The notes: generated from the sequence alone by a model not told the origin. A DNA stretch of 64,000 bases from Pseudoscleropodium purum (GCA_963969395.1 OZ017797.1:8432001-8496000); one strand, 5' to 3'; shown: positions 48,308 through 60,382, numbered from the stretch's first letter. Program-made: numbers and translations.

Positions 48308-49977
48308 AAAGCATTACCAAACTTGCACATTAAAACAAACATACTTAGCTTTTGCATCCATATTAAAAGAGCTCACTAGTTTAAATGTCCTTCTTGTTAT
48401 ATACCAAATATATTTCATGTATAGTATATCTCTAAAAGACCAAGGAGACCACTTTGGATATTTTAGAATTTGGAATAAAATATTGCATATTCAATATGTG
48501 GGAGTAAATTGCACAAAAAAAATGTGAACATGTCCTCAATGGATACTTTAAAGCCAAAAATAAATAAATAGCACTAAGAATTTTTTTCAAAGAAATATGC
48601 CTTTATATCTAGTTTCAATATCACCAAGTGTATGCTTTGAAATGATCAATTGCAAAGATGATTTAAAAAAAAATCCATTTTGACTCCTTCTGATTTGTTC
48701 TCACAATCCTTCAATGTTGGGTCATTGAGGGTCATTTGTGATCATAAAGGATTATAAGTTGCAAACAAACTTGCAATTGGATCCAATGGACTTTAAAAAA
48801 TGTGTGTTATAGAAAGTTGTGTCGACACAAAAGTGATCAATCTTTAGAGAGTTGTATTATGGAAATGGTGATGGTGTAGAAAATCGTGTCATGTAGAAGG
48901 TGAAGAGTTTGTAAAAAGATGTAAGGTAGAACAAACTATTACCATCCTGATTTGCAATCTGACTATCTAGGGGCCAAATTGAAGAGAGGCACATATTTTT
49001 AGAGCTAAGTAGAATTATAATATTTTGATCACAATTGTAATTTTTGTGAACTTTTTAAGTAGGCTGCCATAAAATTACAAAATTGTCCATAGAGTAGGGT
49101 AAAAAATGCCTCATGAACAACCCATTATTGTTTATATATGTATCTATTGGCACTTAAGTTCCCACCAATGAAAGATTTACACAATACACCTTTGGGCATT
49201 AATGCACTGAAATTGTCAAGAAAGTGAATGGATATAGGTTTTGCAGTCAATGGAATTGGGGCAAAAGTGTAGGTAATGGAATTGGGCAAATGATAAAATT
49301 GGATTGTTCTACTTTGTTAATGCAAAGTGAGAATTTGTAGAGATTCATGTCAAGACAAAGTTGATATCTTAAAGAGATCTTTGTCATGACAAAGTTGATA
49401 GCCCGTAAAGATCAATAGTCAATAGAGAGTTGTATCAAGGTGAAGTTGACAACTTAAAGAGATTCGTATTAAGACAATGGTCATGATGTTCACAACCACC
49501 TAGCTACTTGTAACATCAACACAAACCGTGTGCCATAAACAATTGTGCCAAGACAAAAATAAATAATCATATCTTCATAATTGAGCTATTTACGGCATCA
49601 AATGGTGTGGTAAAGAGATGTGCTACTGCAAAAGTGAACAATCACAACTATGTGACTCCTTGCAATTTCTAGAAGTGAAGGGATGAATAAGACAATGTCA
49701 ACAATAACCTAGTCTCATCTAGTATGAGTTGTATGCGATGACAAGATCCTAATGATCCATACTTCACAAAGCCATACATGAATTCAAGTGTTTAGAGATT
49801 TGCTTAAAAATTTGAAGAGTTTTTTCATAATTTTTTAGTTTTTTTTCTGAAACGTGTTTTACAATATATGTTCCTTGTGTATGCTACACGAATTCTCAAA
49901 TAAAGAATTACATACACCATATTTATATCTTCGAAGCCTTCCATGTGTATTTGGCCATTCATGTATTGTATGGTGTG
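48308..49977. other. AT-rich intergenic stretch
   Basis: The GACAAAGTTGATA and AAGAGAT phrases repeat loosely at 49350-49470. No gene was recognised. Confidence 0.45.

Positions 49978-50045
<68 letters not shown>
49978..50045. repeat. (TA)n(GA)n compound microsatellite
   Basis: About eleven TA units pass directly into about 22 GA units. Frames across it on both strands (70-82 codons) are artefacts of the dinucleotide repeat. Confidence 0.95.
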
Positions 50046-50049
<4 letters not shown>

Positions 50050-51075
50050 TAAGGGCATCTAGTGTTTGCAAGTTAGATGCAAATCATTTGAAGACAATTT
50101 AACTTTTTTTCAATAATTTTGAAACCTACAAGCACTTAGAATTAGAAAAATTGGCAATTCAAATCATTGAAAAAAGACATTAGTTCTACGAAAAAGAGTC
50201 CCAAAATGTACCATTTTGATATGTGTTATCACTTAAAGTTCATATTTAGAATCTAAAATTTTGCAAATATATTCCACAACGAGGTGGTAAGACAATTTAA
50301 TGGTCAAATAAGTAAAAGAATCATTATTTATGTTTATTCATCACTTTCCCAAAATGGATCATTTTGAAGGAATTCAAGACTCAAATAAAAAAGAACTTTA
50401 GAAATAAGACTTCAAAAGCAAAAGAGGATAATTTGACTCACCTTTCATCATAAGGCCGTTGCTTGAAACAATAAGACAAAGGCCTTGAAGGCTATTTGAA
50501 AGGGCCCACAATACTCATCATCCATTTGAGATGTGAGTTAGAATGTGGATGCTCTAAACCCAGAAGAAATATAATATAATGTTGTATCTATTTGTTTTAA
50601 ATCCCAAAATATAGATTTTAGGATCAATTATCAATTGTGAAATTAAGGCATCTGGTCCCTCAGAGTTCTATTGTATCTTCCGAAGAGAAGTAAAAAAGAT
50701 AAGTGATATTTGAAATTGGAAAAATATTTTCATTTTACTATGCTTGTTTCCAAATAAAAATAAAGTCATGAATCTTAACCAAAGTGTAAGAATAGAACTA
50801 GGGAATGAAGTCATTGTCCAAGTGTTTGGTTTGGGACAATGAAAAACAAATTGCAAAACTAAGATCAAACACATTTTAACTCTATTGAGATGCAAATAAC
50901 CTAAGGGTCTTTTTTAGGCTCTGAATTATAAGGGCGGGTTTAATATTCTGACTTAGAAAAAGGGGCAACTAGAGTTTATAAAACTATAATTTAATCATAG
51001 ACATTGTCTTTTGAGTAGATAATGAGAGAACATGGTTGCAGACAATTAGTTTAATTCAATAGATTTTTTTATTTT
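50046..51075. other. AT-rich intergenic stretch
   Basis: Nothing recognised on either strand. Confidence 0.45.
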
Positions 51076-51430
51076 ATTACCCCCCAATTAGAAATCTTTA
51101 AAAAAAAATTTCCATCCCAAACCTAGTCCTAACCCAAATCCCTAATCTATCCTCCCACCCACCCTATTTGTAATTCCAAAGTGAAAATGGGATCTACAAT
51201 TAATGTGGAATTTTTATTTTCCCATATCTATATTGTATATCATTGTACGTCCTCTGTATTCATATCCATATTGTTTATTAGTCTACGTCTTCTATATTTA
51301 TATTTATATCCCATATCATAATCGTAATCGTATTCATATCCCTTATCTATATTTGTATCTCGTATTAGTATCCCAAATTGATTGCTTAGGGATTGATTTC
51401 ATTTTTTTCTATGAGCATATCAATGGTCTT
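51076..51430 (+). repeat. dispersed repeat shared with 56.28-56.48 kb
   Basis: ATTACCCCCCAATTAG, a CTATCCTCCCACCC stretch, TCTACAATTAATG and then a run of ATATCTATATT/TCATATCC phrases follow the same order as ACCCCCTATTGATT, CTACCCTCCTCCCTCC, TTTACAATTGATG and ATCTATATTCATAT at 56279-56430. The trailing part is a loose ATATTYRTATC tandem. Confidence 0.4.
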
Positions 51431-51966
51431 TGATTTTCAAAAATTGAAAGTGGGGTATCAATCAAAAACAGGTTGTTTGCATTTTTTCATTGGATAGTCT
51501 AATCTCATGTCCATCTTTGAGCTTCTAATTTTTTGAGGTTAATTTTTAAAAATATTGACAAGTTGTGAAGAATGAATTGATATGCCATTCATTTTTTTAA
51601 TAGGTGCTCGTGATCTATTTTTGAACCAATATAAGACTTCTAAAATTCTTGATCTTTTCTTAATTTTTTTTATGATTGCAACAATAGGTCATAAGGGGAA
51701 TGGATATATTTGTGCAAGGTGAAAATTCCAATCTAACAAATAGCTTTCCCCTACAATCATGTAATATAGGTGTAACTATGGCGATGTGAATCGCCTAAAA
51801 ATAAGACTTAAACAAGTATTCCATTAGCAAGTACTATTGAATTCACAATCTTAAAGGAAAAAATTGGGTGCACTATTAAGAACCATTTAAAAAAAGATGT
51901 ACTATAATAGGTAGTGATTACATTTGTTTATAATAATTGATTATGTACAAACCTTTGTTCTTGAAT
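51431..51966. other. AT-rich intergenic stretch
   Basis: Nothing recognised. Confidence 0.4.
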
Positions 51967-53447
51967 TTAATCCGTAAAAAATTAAGAAACCAACTTTTTG
52001 AGAACTTGGACAAGCTCTTTTGACTCCATTATTTGGATTTTTTTTCACAAGTTTTTAAAAAAGGATGCTAATCATCCTGACCTCCATCTCTATTTATTTC
52101 ATACCATTCCAATAAATATTACAAATGTTAGAAGTTTTTAAGATTTTCATTGTCTAATTGGCTAGCTAATAATGTATTCTAAAAACATGTTAGTTTAGGA
52201 TAATTTTATGTATATATTAACACTTACTCTAAAACAATTGAATCATTCAATTCTAAGTGATGAGGGGAAAGTTATGAAGAATTTTATTTTGGACATAAAA
52301 TAGGTAGAAAAAACATATAAAGATCTTTTTTTTCTTTTTTTCTAATTCAATTTTCAAATTTTCAAATAAAATCCAAAAGAAAAAAAACTTATTTCTTACT
52401 AGAACATCCTCACCATTGGGATTAACAACTCTCAATTTATTATAAAATTTATTAATGATTAATTTTTTCTTTCATCAAATATAACTTTCTACTTTACATT
52501 TTTTTGAAGAGAATGTGAAATTTTGTTGGTTTATTTTTTTTAATATATATCTTTAGCTCATTTTTCAACTTTATTAGTTGAATTGCACAAGTCTAGACAT
52601 TTGTGTTTTGTTTTTTCTAAAAATGTTGAAAGGCAAAGATATGGATTTAAAGTATTTGTATTTTTTTTTAAATTTCCCCCTTTTTGGCCAAATCTATTAC
52701 AAATAGACCACTATTGAAACCTAAAGAAACCACGATAGGGAAAGGAATGTAGATCCAAAGTTTTTTATGCAAAAATAAATTATGGCTTGAGAAGAATCTA
52801 GACACAATATCTTGTTTTTGAAAGTTTTTTGTTTTTTTCCTCCCCCTTATAAATTGATTCAAAACCTTATACAAAAGCTATGAAATACTAAGTTACTAAC
52901 TAGTCACATTGCTAAAGAGTAGGCAAAACTTGTTTTTTCAACATACCTCCATATACTTAAATTATTCCATATACCCTGATATTAGTATGAAAAAAAGCCT
53001 TTTGAGACCAACCTCAAAGGAAGAGCTTAGCTTATATGATCTTGGAACCCCACTTTTCCTATGATTGCCACAAAATAGAAACTCCGTTACTTTTACATTA
53101 CTAATCCAAATAGAATGAATAAAAGCTTCCCATGTGGACAAAAGTATAATCTGTGGGAATTTACTCAAGAAATTATTTCAAGCTTTTGTGGATTATTTTG
53201 CTACCCTATCTCCCCCATATTGAGCTTATTGTGGCATAACTTTTGCTCCTAGGTACCAATTCAAATCATTTTTTTTTAAGAGTTACTATATTTTTTTAAT
53301 TTTTATTAAATTCAAAATATTCAGTCTAAAATCGAAGTTACATGAGCCCATGCAAAATCCATTTTGTTTTTTTTGTTCCATTTTTTAAAAAAAAAATTCT
53401 AAAATCTATTTTGTCCCTTGAAAGAACTACAAGACCTAAGAGATTAA
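51967..53447 (+). mobile_element. TTAA-flanked element, subfamily E left part with B-like right part
   Basis: The left end TTTAATCCGTAAAA and the following 650 bp align with the element at 60383. Shared stretches include a CCATTTTGATGAATATTGCAAAAG-like segment, a GAGGGGAAAGTTATGA region and AACATATAAAG. The right part has TTGTGGCATAACTTTTGCTCC and TTTGTCCCTTGAAAG as in the subfamily B copy at 26569. It ends at CCTAAGAGATTAA, three bases before the next element. At 1.48 kb it is the longest member, either a fusion of two copies or a larger ancestral form. Confidence 0.58.
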
Positions 53448-53450
53448 CAA

Positions 53451-54412
53451 TTAACCCCTAAAGGACCATTGTCCTTTTGGGGGACAAATGGGATTTTGGG
53501 CAGGTACCTACAAGCTGAATCTTTGTCATGATTTTTGATATTTTTTTTGAAGATAGAAAAATTGATAAGTTTTATGAGAGTATAATTTTTTCTACAATTG
53601 GTGCCTGGGAACAATAGTTATGACTAAATAAGCTCAAACAAGGGCACAAGGGGCAATCTAGGTAGCAAAACAAATTTTGCAAAAATTTGAATTTTTAAAA
53701 AATATATTTTTTTCTCTCGTAGATTAAATTTTAATCTCTCGTAGATTATATTTTTGTCTACCCGAAAAGCTTTGATTCATTTCATTTGGATTTGTTATGA
53801 GAAAGTTATGGACATTCTTGTTTTTTAGGTAATTAGAGTATCTTCTTGAAAAAAATAACTTCTAGGATTCATTTCTGAATGCAATTTTTCAAAATTTTCA
53901 AAATTTTTAATTTTTCTCGTTTTAGTTTACTTGCTAGAGCAATTTCACCATTGGGATTAGTGCATTTTAATTCCATTTAAAAGATATGAATATTTTAGAT
54001 TTTCCTTCTATCTTGTACCTACTTCTATTTGACAATTTTTTTAAGAATGAAAATTAAGTTTTTTTGAATTTATTTTTTTCCCCCAGACTCTCAACTCAAT
54101 TCTCCACAATAAAGATTTAAAGCTCAAAACTTTGTAGTGCAAAAATTTTCAGTTAAAAATGTCCAAAGTCAAAATATCTAGTCCCGCAATATGTTGAAAA
54201 ACTTGTTTTTTCCACTTTAAATGCAAATATCTTGCAATTTGTGTGGTGAAAAATTCTGAATTTTTTTCAACACTTTTTTATACTAGTGAGGTGTAAGATC
54301 CTACAATTAGATGTGAAAAAAAAACAATTAAATTTTTTTTCTACTCTTTGCTATAGAAATGGCAGTTTTCAGTGTTTTTTGGCAGAAAAAGGCTTCGGTC
54401 TTTTAGGGTTAA
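53451..54412 (-). mobile_element. TTAA-flanked inverted-repeat element, subfamily B, complete inverted copy
   Basis: The ends are TTAACCCCTAAAGGACC (left) and GGTCTTTTAGGGTTAA (right, reversing to TTAACCCTAAAAGACC), the best-matched pair in the window. Internal blocks are the reverse of 26569-27501: ACAAATGGGATTTTGGGCAG, GTTATGACTAAATAAGCTC, and AAATGGCAGTTTTCAGTG just before the right end. At 962 bp it is full length and has no coding capacity. It is the only copy I find in this orientation. Confidence 0.8.
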
Positions 54413-54759
54413 GAATAATTAATCGAATTCCTAATACCAAAACATTATAAACAAATGCATACATGAACCACCAAATATAAAAATGAATGAATCTATCCAA
54501 ATTTCCCTTTTTAGACATGAACTAAAATACATCCATGCCTAAAGATACATAAGCACCCACCTTTGGACAGCTTCGGTACCAAGGTACAAGAGGGAAAAAT
54601 TCAAAAACACAAATTCTCCGAGATGCCCAGTTGCAAAAAATAAGAAAAAACAAACGAACCCCACTGACAAAATCTAGTGCACAATTTGGGACAAATGGAT
54701 CAGTTGTTAAATTAATTTTTTTCAAAATAGTTTATGGTTATTAATTTAGAGAGGGGGGG
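54413..54759. other. intergenic stretch
   Basis: A 67-codon minus-strand frame shows no recognisable motif. Nothing else was seen. Confidence 0.4.
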
Positions 54760-54943
54760 TTCCCAAGTTTCAGTTGGGCGTGGTAGGCCCCAAGACCCGG
54801 GACCCAGGGGAGGGAAGCCGAAGCCCGGCTGTGGGGATATGGGCCGCCGCCCGTGTGTGTGTGTGTGTGTGTGGGGGGGGGGTTGCACGTGAGCTTCCAA
54901 TGCCTCAATAAAGTATTACCCAAAAAAAAAGAGTTAAAAATGG
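54760..54943. other. GC-rich segment with (GT)n-(G)n run
   Basis: GGCCCCAAGACCCGGGACCC and CCGCCGCCCGTGTG precede about ten GT units at 54853-54872 and a run of ten G. Frames through it are repeat artefacts (His-Thr runs). Confidence 0.6.
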
Positions 54944-55099
54944 AAGGGTTACCAAGTTTTAAAAATTACCAACTGAAATGCCTCGAATATTTTTATGAGC
55001 GGGTTTGTGGGGATGTTTGTAAGGGTTACCAAGTTTTAAAAATTACCAACTGAAATGCCTCGAATATTTTTTTATGAGCGGGTTTGTGGGGATGTTTGT
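54944..55099 (+). repeat. 77 bp direct tandem duplication
   Basis: AAGGGTTACCAAGTTTTAAA through GGTTTGTGGGGATGTTTGT at 54944-55020 is repeated at 55021-55099. The only evident difference is two extra T in an internal T-run. Such near-identity implies a recent event. Confidence 0.92.
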
Positions 55100-55539
55100 G
55101 GGTCCTGCCCGTAAAGCCCGTTCCTCCGTGCCGCTTGCGGGCATCCCCAATTTTCTTTTTTTAAGCTTAACGTAGGCTATCTCGGATTCGCGGTTCGAGG
55201 CTTGAATTTTATTAGTGTACATTCGGAAATAGACGGAAATAGGGCAATAGGCCCTCTGAAATGGGGGAAAACTAAAGGAGACTCCTATTTTGGAGTGGTT
55301 TAAATGATTTAAGGAGGTGGGGGGCCTGCTAATTGATCAGGGAACATTCATTGGTGATGTTGTTGATTTTGGGTACTTCCCGGTTTGCGTTTGGTGTACA
55401 GCCAGGCTGGGGAATCTATGGGAACAATAGATTATTTTAATTTATTATTGTCTATTTATAAATTACTAGGCTATGCTGCCGTTGGGGAACATGGAAGTGC
55501 GAAAGGGTTTCTATCGAGGTTGCACACTTTTGGTTTGGG

Positions 55540-55770
55540 CCTTTTGGGGGCCAGGAAGGATTGACCCATATTTTATCCTTGTAGAGAACACTGAAATTTT
55601 TTATTTTCCACATATGATAAAATTTGCAAATTCTGAATTCATATTTGCAATTAGAGACCCTAAATTAGCTAGGGATGTGATGAAATACAAAATTTAAGCG
55701 ACACAAAAGAATGGACAATTTTGACATTTACCCTTTGGTGGAGCAATAGAAAGGTCAATCTTCCTTGGCC
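55540..55770 (+). repeat. dispersed repeat H, plus-strand copy
   Basis: GGATTGACCCATATTTTATCC, AATTTTTTATTTTCC, AATTTGCAAATTCTGAATTC, ATATTTGCAATTAGAGACCC and AATTAGCTAGG follow the order of the 29.8 kb copy. GGTCAATCTTCCTTGGCC at the end corresponds to GGTCAATTCATCCCGGCC there. Confidence 0.6.
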
Positions 55771-55838
55771 AGGCCTTGGAGGGTGTCACTTTTTTGTGGG
55801 GATAAGCTTACTAGTGAGAAATCACTACGAAGTACTTA

Positions 55839-56247
55839 GAGCATCTCCACCAAGGTACATACCATACAACCTCGTCAAATGTTTTGGAGTAGCTAGGCTT
55901 CTTTTTTTAATTCCACTAGTTGGAGATTTGCAAATTCGTCAATGCAAGGCACAACAAAGATCTGTCCCCATGCTTCAAGCTATAGTGAGTGGAGTATTTG
56001 ACTTGTACCATGGTATGACAGAAAGAAAAGCGTTGGAACTTGTGTTTAGTGGAAGAGTGGACATTGAGGAGTGACCAATCCCAAATATAAGAATTCAGGT
56101 GTTAGCTCTCCGTCTTGCGCCTCGTTCAACACGTTGTGGTGGGTGTTGGTAGGGGAACAATAACTTCCCCCAGCCCCTTTCCCACACTTGATGCATGCCA
56201 CCCACTACTTGGTGCATCCCTTGTAGAATAGACAAGTGGAGATGCTC
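55839..56247. mobile_element. MITE with GAGCATCTCCAC ends and TTA target duplication
   Basis: GAGCATCTCCAC at 55839-55850 and its exact inverse GTGGAGATGCTC at 56236-56247 form the ends. TTA lies on both sides (55836-55838 and 56248-56250), consistent with a PIF/Harbinger-type insertion. The 409 bp are GC-richer than the surroundings. They include most of a 117-codon plus-strand frame (55721-56074) ending in KALELVFSGRVDIEE, which I cannot assign. The frame starts outside the element, so it is probably fortuitous, but it may contain captured sequence. Confidence 0.8.
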
Positions 56248-56278
56248 TTACCCACTCACTTAGTAAGTAAGTGAATTA

Positions 56279-56480
56279 TTACCCCCTATTGATTTATATT
56301 TTTTTAATCGATAGACTACCCTCCTCCCTCCGTTTATATTTATTTTGAACATACTAGATTTTACAATTGATGAGGAATGAACAACCATATCTTGTGCCTT
56401 TATCTATATTCATATGTTGTATTGTATCTATATTCATATTTAGTATAACAGTTTTATTTTATATATTATATCCATATATA
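56279..56480 (+). repeat. dispersed repeat shared with 51.08-51.43 kb
   Basis: Same order of blocks as the 51 kb copy. CTCCCTCCGTTTATATTTAT near 56325 resembles a Stowaway MITE terminus, but no inverted partner is visible downstream. Confidence 0.4.
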
Positions 56481-57757
56481 TTAAGTATATCATACTTATA
56501 TAAAAAAAATTGGTTTTAATTTTAGATTTTTTGGGGTAGGTGGATGAATTAGATATTTTATTTTATTTAGTATTTTTTGTGGTTATTATTAATTAATTAA
56601 TAAGACTTGTGTGTATTTCTTTTTTAGGAATAAGTTAACCCAGGGATGCCAAGCCTATGACCATGGTGTTGGAGGTCAAATTCCTTCATTGTATATGCTC
56701 CCATTCAACAACTACATGAAAATAAAAAAAAATCATTCTTTTAGTTTTTGGAGATGAAACTGCATGTCTTCTATACTACACACAAACTATTGAGATTTTT
56801 TTAAAGATGTTTTGAAGAAAAAATGAAGAGAAATCATATTGAATAGGAAATTACCACTAAAAAACTGAAAATTTCAATATAGGTGTATTTTAAGTGAAGA
56901 ACGTCATACTGTAAACAAAACCTCCATATCATTCTATTAATAAAGTTTAGTGAACATCAAAAATGGACTTGTAGTTCAAATTGTATCAAAATATTTAAAT
57001 TTAGAAAGCTCTTAAGTTTCCATATTAGTTTAGAATCTAGAGTAGATCACCTTCATTTCACTAGTTGGACTCAAATTCAAAAAATATCATTTTTATAGAA
57101 AAAATTCAAATGTAGAATAAAAAGCTAGAAGTTTCCTAAATACACTAGAATAGCATATTTGTGATCTATTCTTGTTGCATTATCTTGTGTAGAAGAGGTC
57201 ATCAATTAATGAGGCAATTTCCAACTCCATCCAAAGCAACTTTCAAAATAAGAATTGGATTAAAAAAATGCTTTGTAATTATTGCATGCATTGTTTTTAA
57301 GTCATCCAAATGCCATTTTTTGGTGCAAGTGACTTTCACAAGTTAACCTCAAAAGGACAAGACCTATTACTAAGGTACTTTGCCAAATATGATTCAATTA
57401 TGGGACCAATAGATGTAATCTTCATTTCTATTGTAATCTTTAAAGTCATCCATCAGACACAATTTGGCATCAACATCCTTACAAGGTTAATACAATATCT
57501 TCAACCTTCATATTGCATTACTAAAGGCTCATTTATACATACTCATAAAACATCAAGTGACTTAACCGCCATCCTATATTACTTAGATTTTTTACTAGTG
57601 GTGGTGGGTACAAATCTACTTTCAATTGCAAAGAATATAAACATACAAAGGACATGTTACTTGCTTTTCATTTTCACATATTCATGACTCAAGCTATTAC
57701 ATAGAAGTTTCTCTAGACTTCATTTTGCCGAGTATAGTCACAGGGCAAGCATAGTTA
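56481..57757. other. AT-rich intergenic stretch
   Basis: A 125-codon plus-strand frame at 57310-57687 is AT-driven and has no recognisable motif. No element was seen. Confidence 0.4.
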
Positions 57758-58020
57758 GGGGCGCTTCACACATGGGCTGACCAAGTTGAGAGGCCGTGGG
57801 AATTCATGGCCAAACTTTGGGTGAGAATTCAAAGAAATGGGCAATAAATGATAAATTCGATGGACTCTTGACCATCGCCACGTAGGATGTTGGAGGGCAA
57901 TGGACTTTGGATTGTGCCACCTTGTGTGTGAAGGGTCAAGAGGCCAAAGTCGGGGTTCTCTTAAATTTGATTGGAGGAGATCAATGGACTCTCAACCTTC
58001 GGCCCATGTGTGAAGAGCCC
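57758..58020. mobile_element. Tourist-like MITE, copy 2, internally deleted
   Basis: The ends GGGGCGCTTCACACATGGGC and GCCCATGTGTGAAGAGCCC match copy 1 at 28567. The left flank is TTA and the right flank TTTA, a slightly decayed target duplication. The alignment jumps from GACTCTTGACCA to TCGCCACGTAGG, so the region holding the perfect 18 bp hairpin of copy 1 is missing here (263 versus 343 bp). Confidence 0.75.
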
Positions 58021-58459
58021 TTTATATTGTAGGATATTATTGCATGCAATAAAACATTTTTTACAAGATATTTCAATAGATCCCTAGAAGGCATTTCAAT
58101 AGGCTCACTATTGTAACCTTGCTTAAAACTTGTCCAAATTTCTCACAAGAATATTGCCCTCCCTTGCATATGGCTATGAATTTGGAGAAGTAAATTAAGT
58201 TGGTATTTTTCAAAAGAGACTAACTTGCAAGAATGTGTAAATGGGCTATAAAAACCACTTGAATGAGACCATAAAAAAATAAATTTTGGTTGACCCTTCA
58301 TTCACAAAGATCTTTATAATATTGTTGGTCTTCTTTCATAAAAACAATAATTTGTAATTATTAGTATTTGAAAAATAATTAGGCAAATGTTAATATTCTT
58401 CTCTTATGAAAATAATGATTGAAATTATAGATTTTTGAATTTTTCGGCATGTTTTGGTT
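58021..58459. other. AT-rich intergenic stretch
   Basis: Nothing recognised. Confidence 0.4.
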
Positions 58460-59403
58460 TTAAACCCTAAAGGATTGAAGGTGTTTATCGAGAGAAATTG
58501 TCAAAAACTGCCATTTTGTAGTGCATTGCCCAAAATTGAAAATAATTTTTCTTATACATCAACAATAAAAAATGTAGTAGACTACTATGAGAATGCATTG
58601 AAAAAATTCAGCCCCTTTGACTACATGGATTGAAAGATTATAGCATTTGAAGTGAAAAAAATAAATTCTTTTCATTCTTACAAAATGGTGTCAATAGACT
58701 TCAAGCCCTCTTGGAGTACAAATTTTCACTTGATGAATTTGAATCTCTCCACCATTGAGTTCTAAATCTTATTAAGTATGCTTACGCAAAATTTCTGAAG
58801 CAAATATAGGGTCTATGTTACTCTAAATCTTGCAATGCCAAGAGGTTAAGAGAATTGGTCATTTTTTGATGATAAATTCTTGTGCAACGAGGAAAATTTT
58901 TATTTGAAATCCAAAAGGTGAAAATTTAAGGACAAGAATTTGTAATATGTTGAAAAACATTTGAGCAACTTTGGCTTCGTAGATTGCAAGATAAAAATTC
59001 TTGAATTAGAAGAATTTTTTTTCTTGGAAACTATTGTAACATAGCTTACAAAGTTTGATTCCTCTTAGAATGTGATTTGAAAACTAAAATTTGTCTTTTT
59101 TGTAAAATTTTATGCTATACTTTATTGATTATATACATACAAAGTTTCAAAGTCAATGAAGGTTTTAGAAAAAGATGCCCTAGAAATGTTCAAATTGCCT
59201 AATTGCCCCAAACATTTTGGACAGCATAACTTTTGATTTAGGAACCCAATTAGAAAAAATATATATTCCTATAAAGCATCTACATGTTCACACCTTGTAT
59301 TCAAATTTTGTGTACATTTGACTAAAACTGACTTCATATGAACCTATTTGAGTTTTTAAATATTCATTAAATAAACACTTGCAATGGTCCTTTAGGGGGT
59401 AAA
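58460..59403 (+). mobile_element. TTAA-type inverted-repeat element, subfamily D, complete copy
   Basis: The left end is TTAAACCCTAAAGGATTG. The right end is GGTCCTTTAGGGGGTAAA, reversing to TTTACCCCCTAAAGGACC, so the inner 10 positions match while the TTAA edge has drifted. Inside are GTCAAAAACTGCCATTTTG, ACTACTATGAGAATGCATTG and GCATAACTTTTGATTTAGG, the last near the right end as in the other subfamilies. It measures 944 bp and has no coding capacity. Confidence 0.7.
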
Positions 59404-60382
59404 CTCTTTTTATAACCTCTCTTTGACTCACATTAAATCCATTGTATTAGTTCCTTTTTTCACATTGCATTTGAATTTTTATTCAACTTTGGAATGGCAC
59501 CAACTTTAGATAGTTGCATAGAATCTATTTAGCTTCTTTCCTAAATTGGGATATTGGTCCCACCTTTGTAATTCTCAATGCAAACAAAGAATTAAAGAAC
59601 ATTTGCAAAGTAATGGATTTCCAAATCTATTTGATTTCCCATTGGTTTTTTTTACCAAATTCAAACAATAGACGTTAAATCCATACGAGTCCAAAAAATA
59701 GTTTCTAAAAAAAGACACTATTGAACATCAAGTATATTAAACATATCATTAGTTCTTTTTTCTTTGAAAAACAACCATGTCAATTAAGAAATAAAGAAGA
59801 AGAAAAACAATCAATCAAAAGTCAAGTTATACCTCTAACAAAAGTCATTTTTTTCTTTTGATTTATACACCTTGATTGTCTAAAAATCAGTTTCTAAGTC
59901 TATTTGTACCAGTCCATATTGGAACTAAGAAAAACAAATAGCCTAACTTAAAGTATAGATGGTGTCTTTTCAACCAACTAAATTCTATCACTTGGGCTAC
60001 TACATAGGATGAATTATAGTTTTGGCATGGCTTTAGTATAAAGCCCTTACGTTGAATTTGGAAAAATTGAGCAATTATGTTGGTTCAAATTTAGAGAGTT
60101 TGGGGCAACCTTGATGTGACCTTAAGTATTAACTAGGCCTAATAAAGAGTATAGTTGATTTTTTTTGGTTAAAAAAAAGATGACTTATGGCACACCAAGT
60201 GCACTAGAGAATTGCACAATGAAGGATATTATTGACAAGGCAATGTTTCTTTTGGTAAGTATTGTAGATGCCATCTTTGTTTTTTGTGCCCCAAAAAATC
60301 AGTATCCATTTCCCTTCATGTACACACCATTACTTTTCAAATATCTCTATTAATAGTGTTTCTAGTTTAAAAAGATTTGTAG
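59404..60382. other. AT-rich intergenic stretch
   Basis: Nothing recognised. A 62-codon frame at 60165 has no known motif. Confidence 0.45.

Noticed and set aside
49825..50102. 70-82 codon frames with Leu-Ser or Arg-Glu runs
   Set aside because: Direct translations of the (TA)n(GA)n microsatellite.
55185..55215. B-box-like GGTTCGAGGC
   Set aside because: No A box at the right distance upstream and no cloverleaf pairing; chance match.
56322..56345. Stowaway MITE terminus (CTCCCTCCGTTTATATTT)
   Set aside because: No inverted partner or TA duplication found within about 600 bp.
57310..57687. 125-codon plus-strand frame
   Set aside because: No recognisable domain or signal beyond hydrophobic bias expected of AT-rich DNA.
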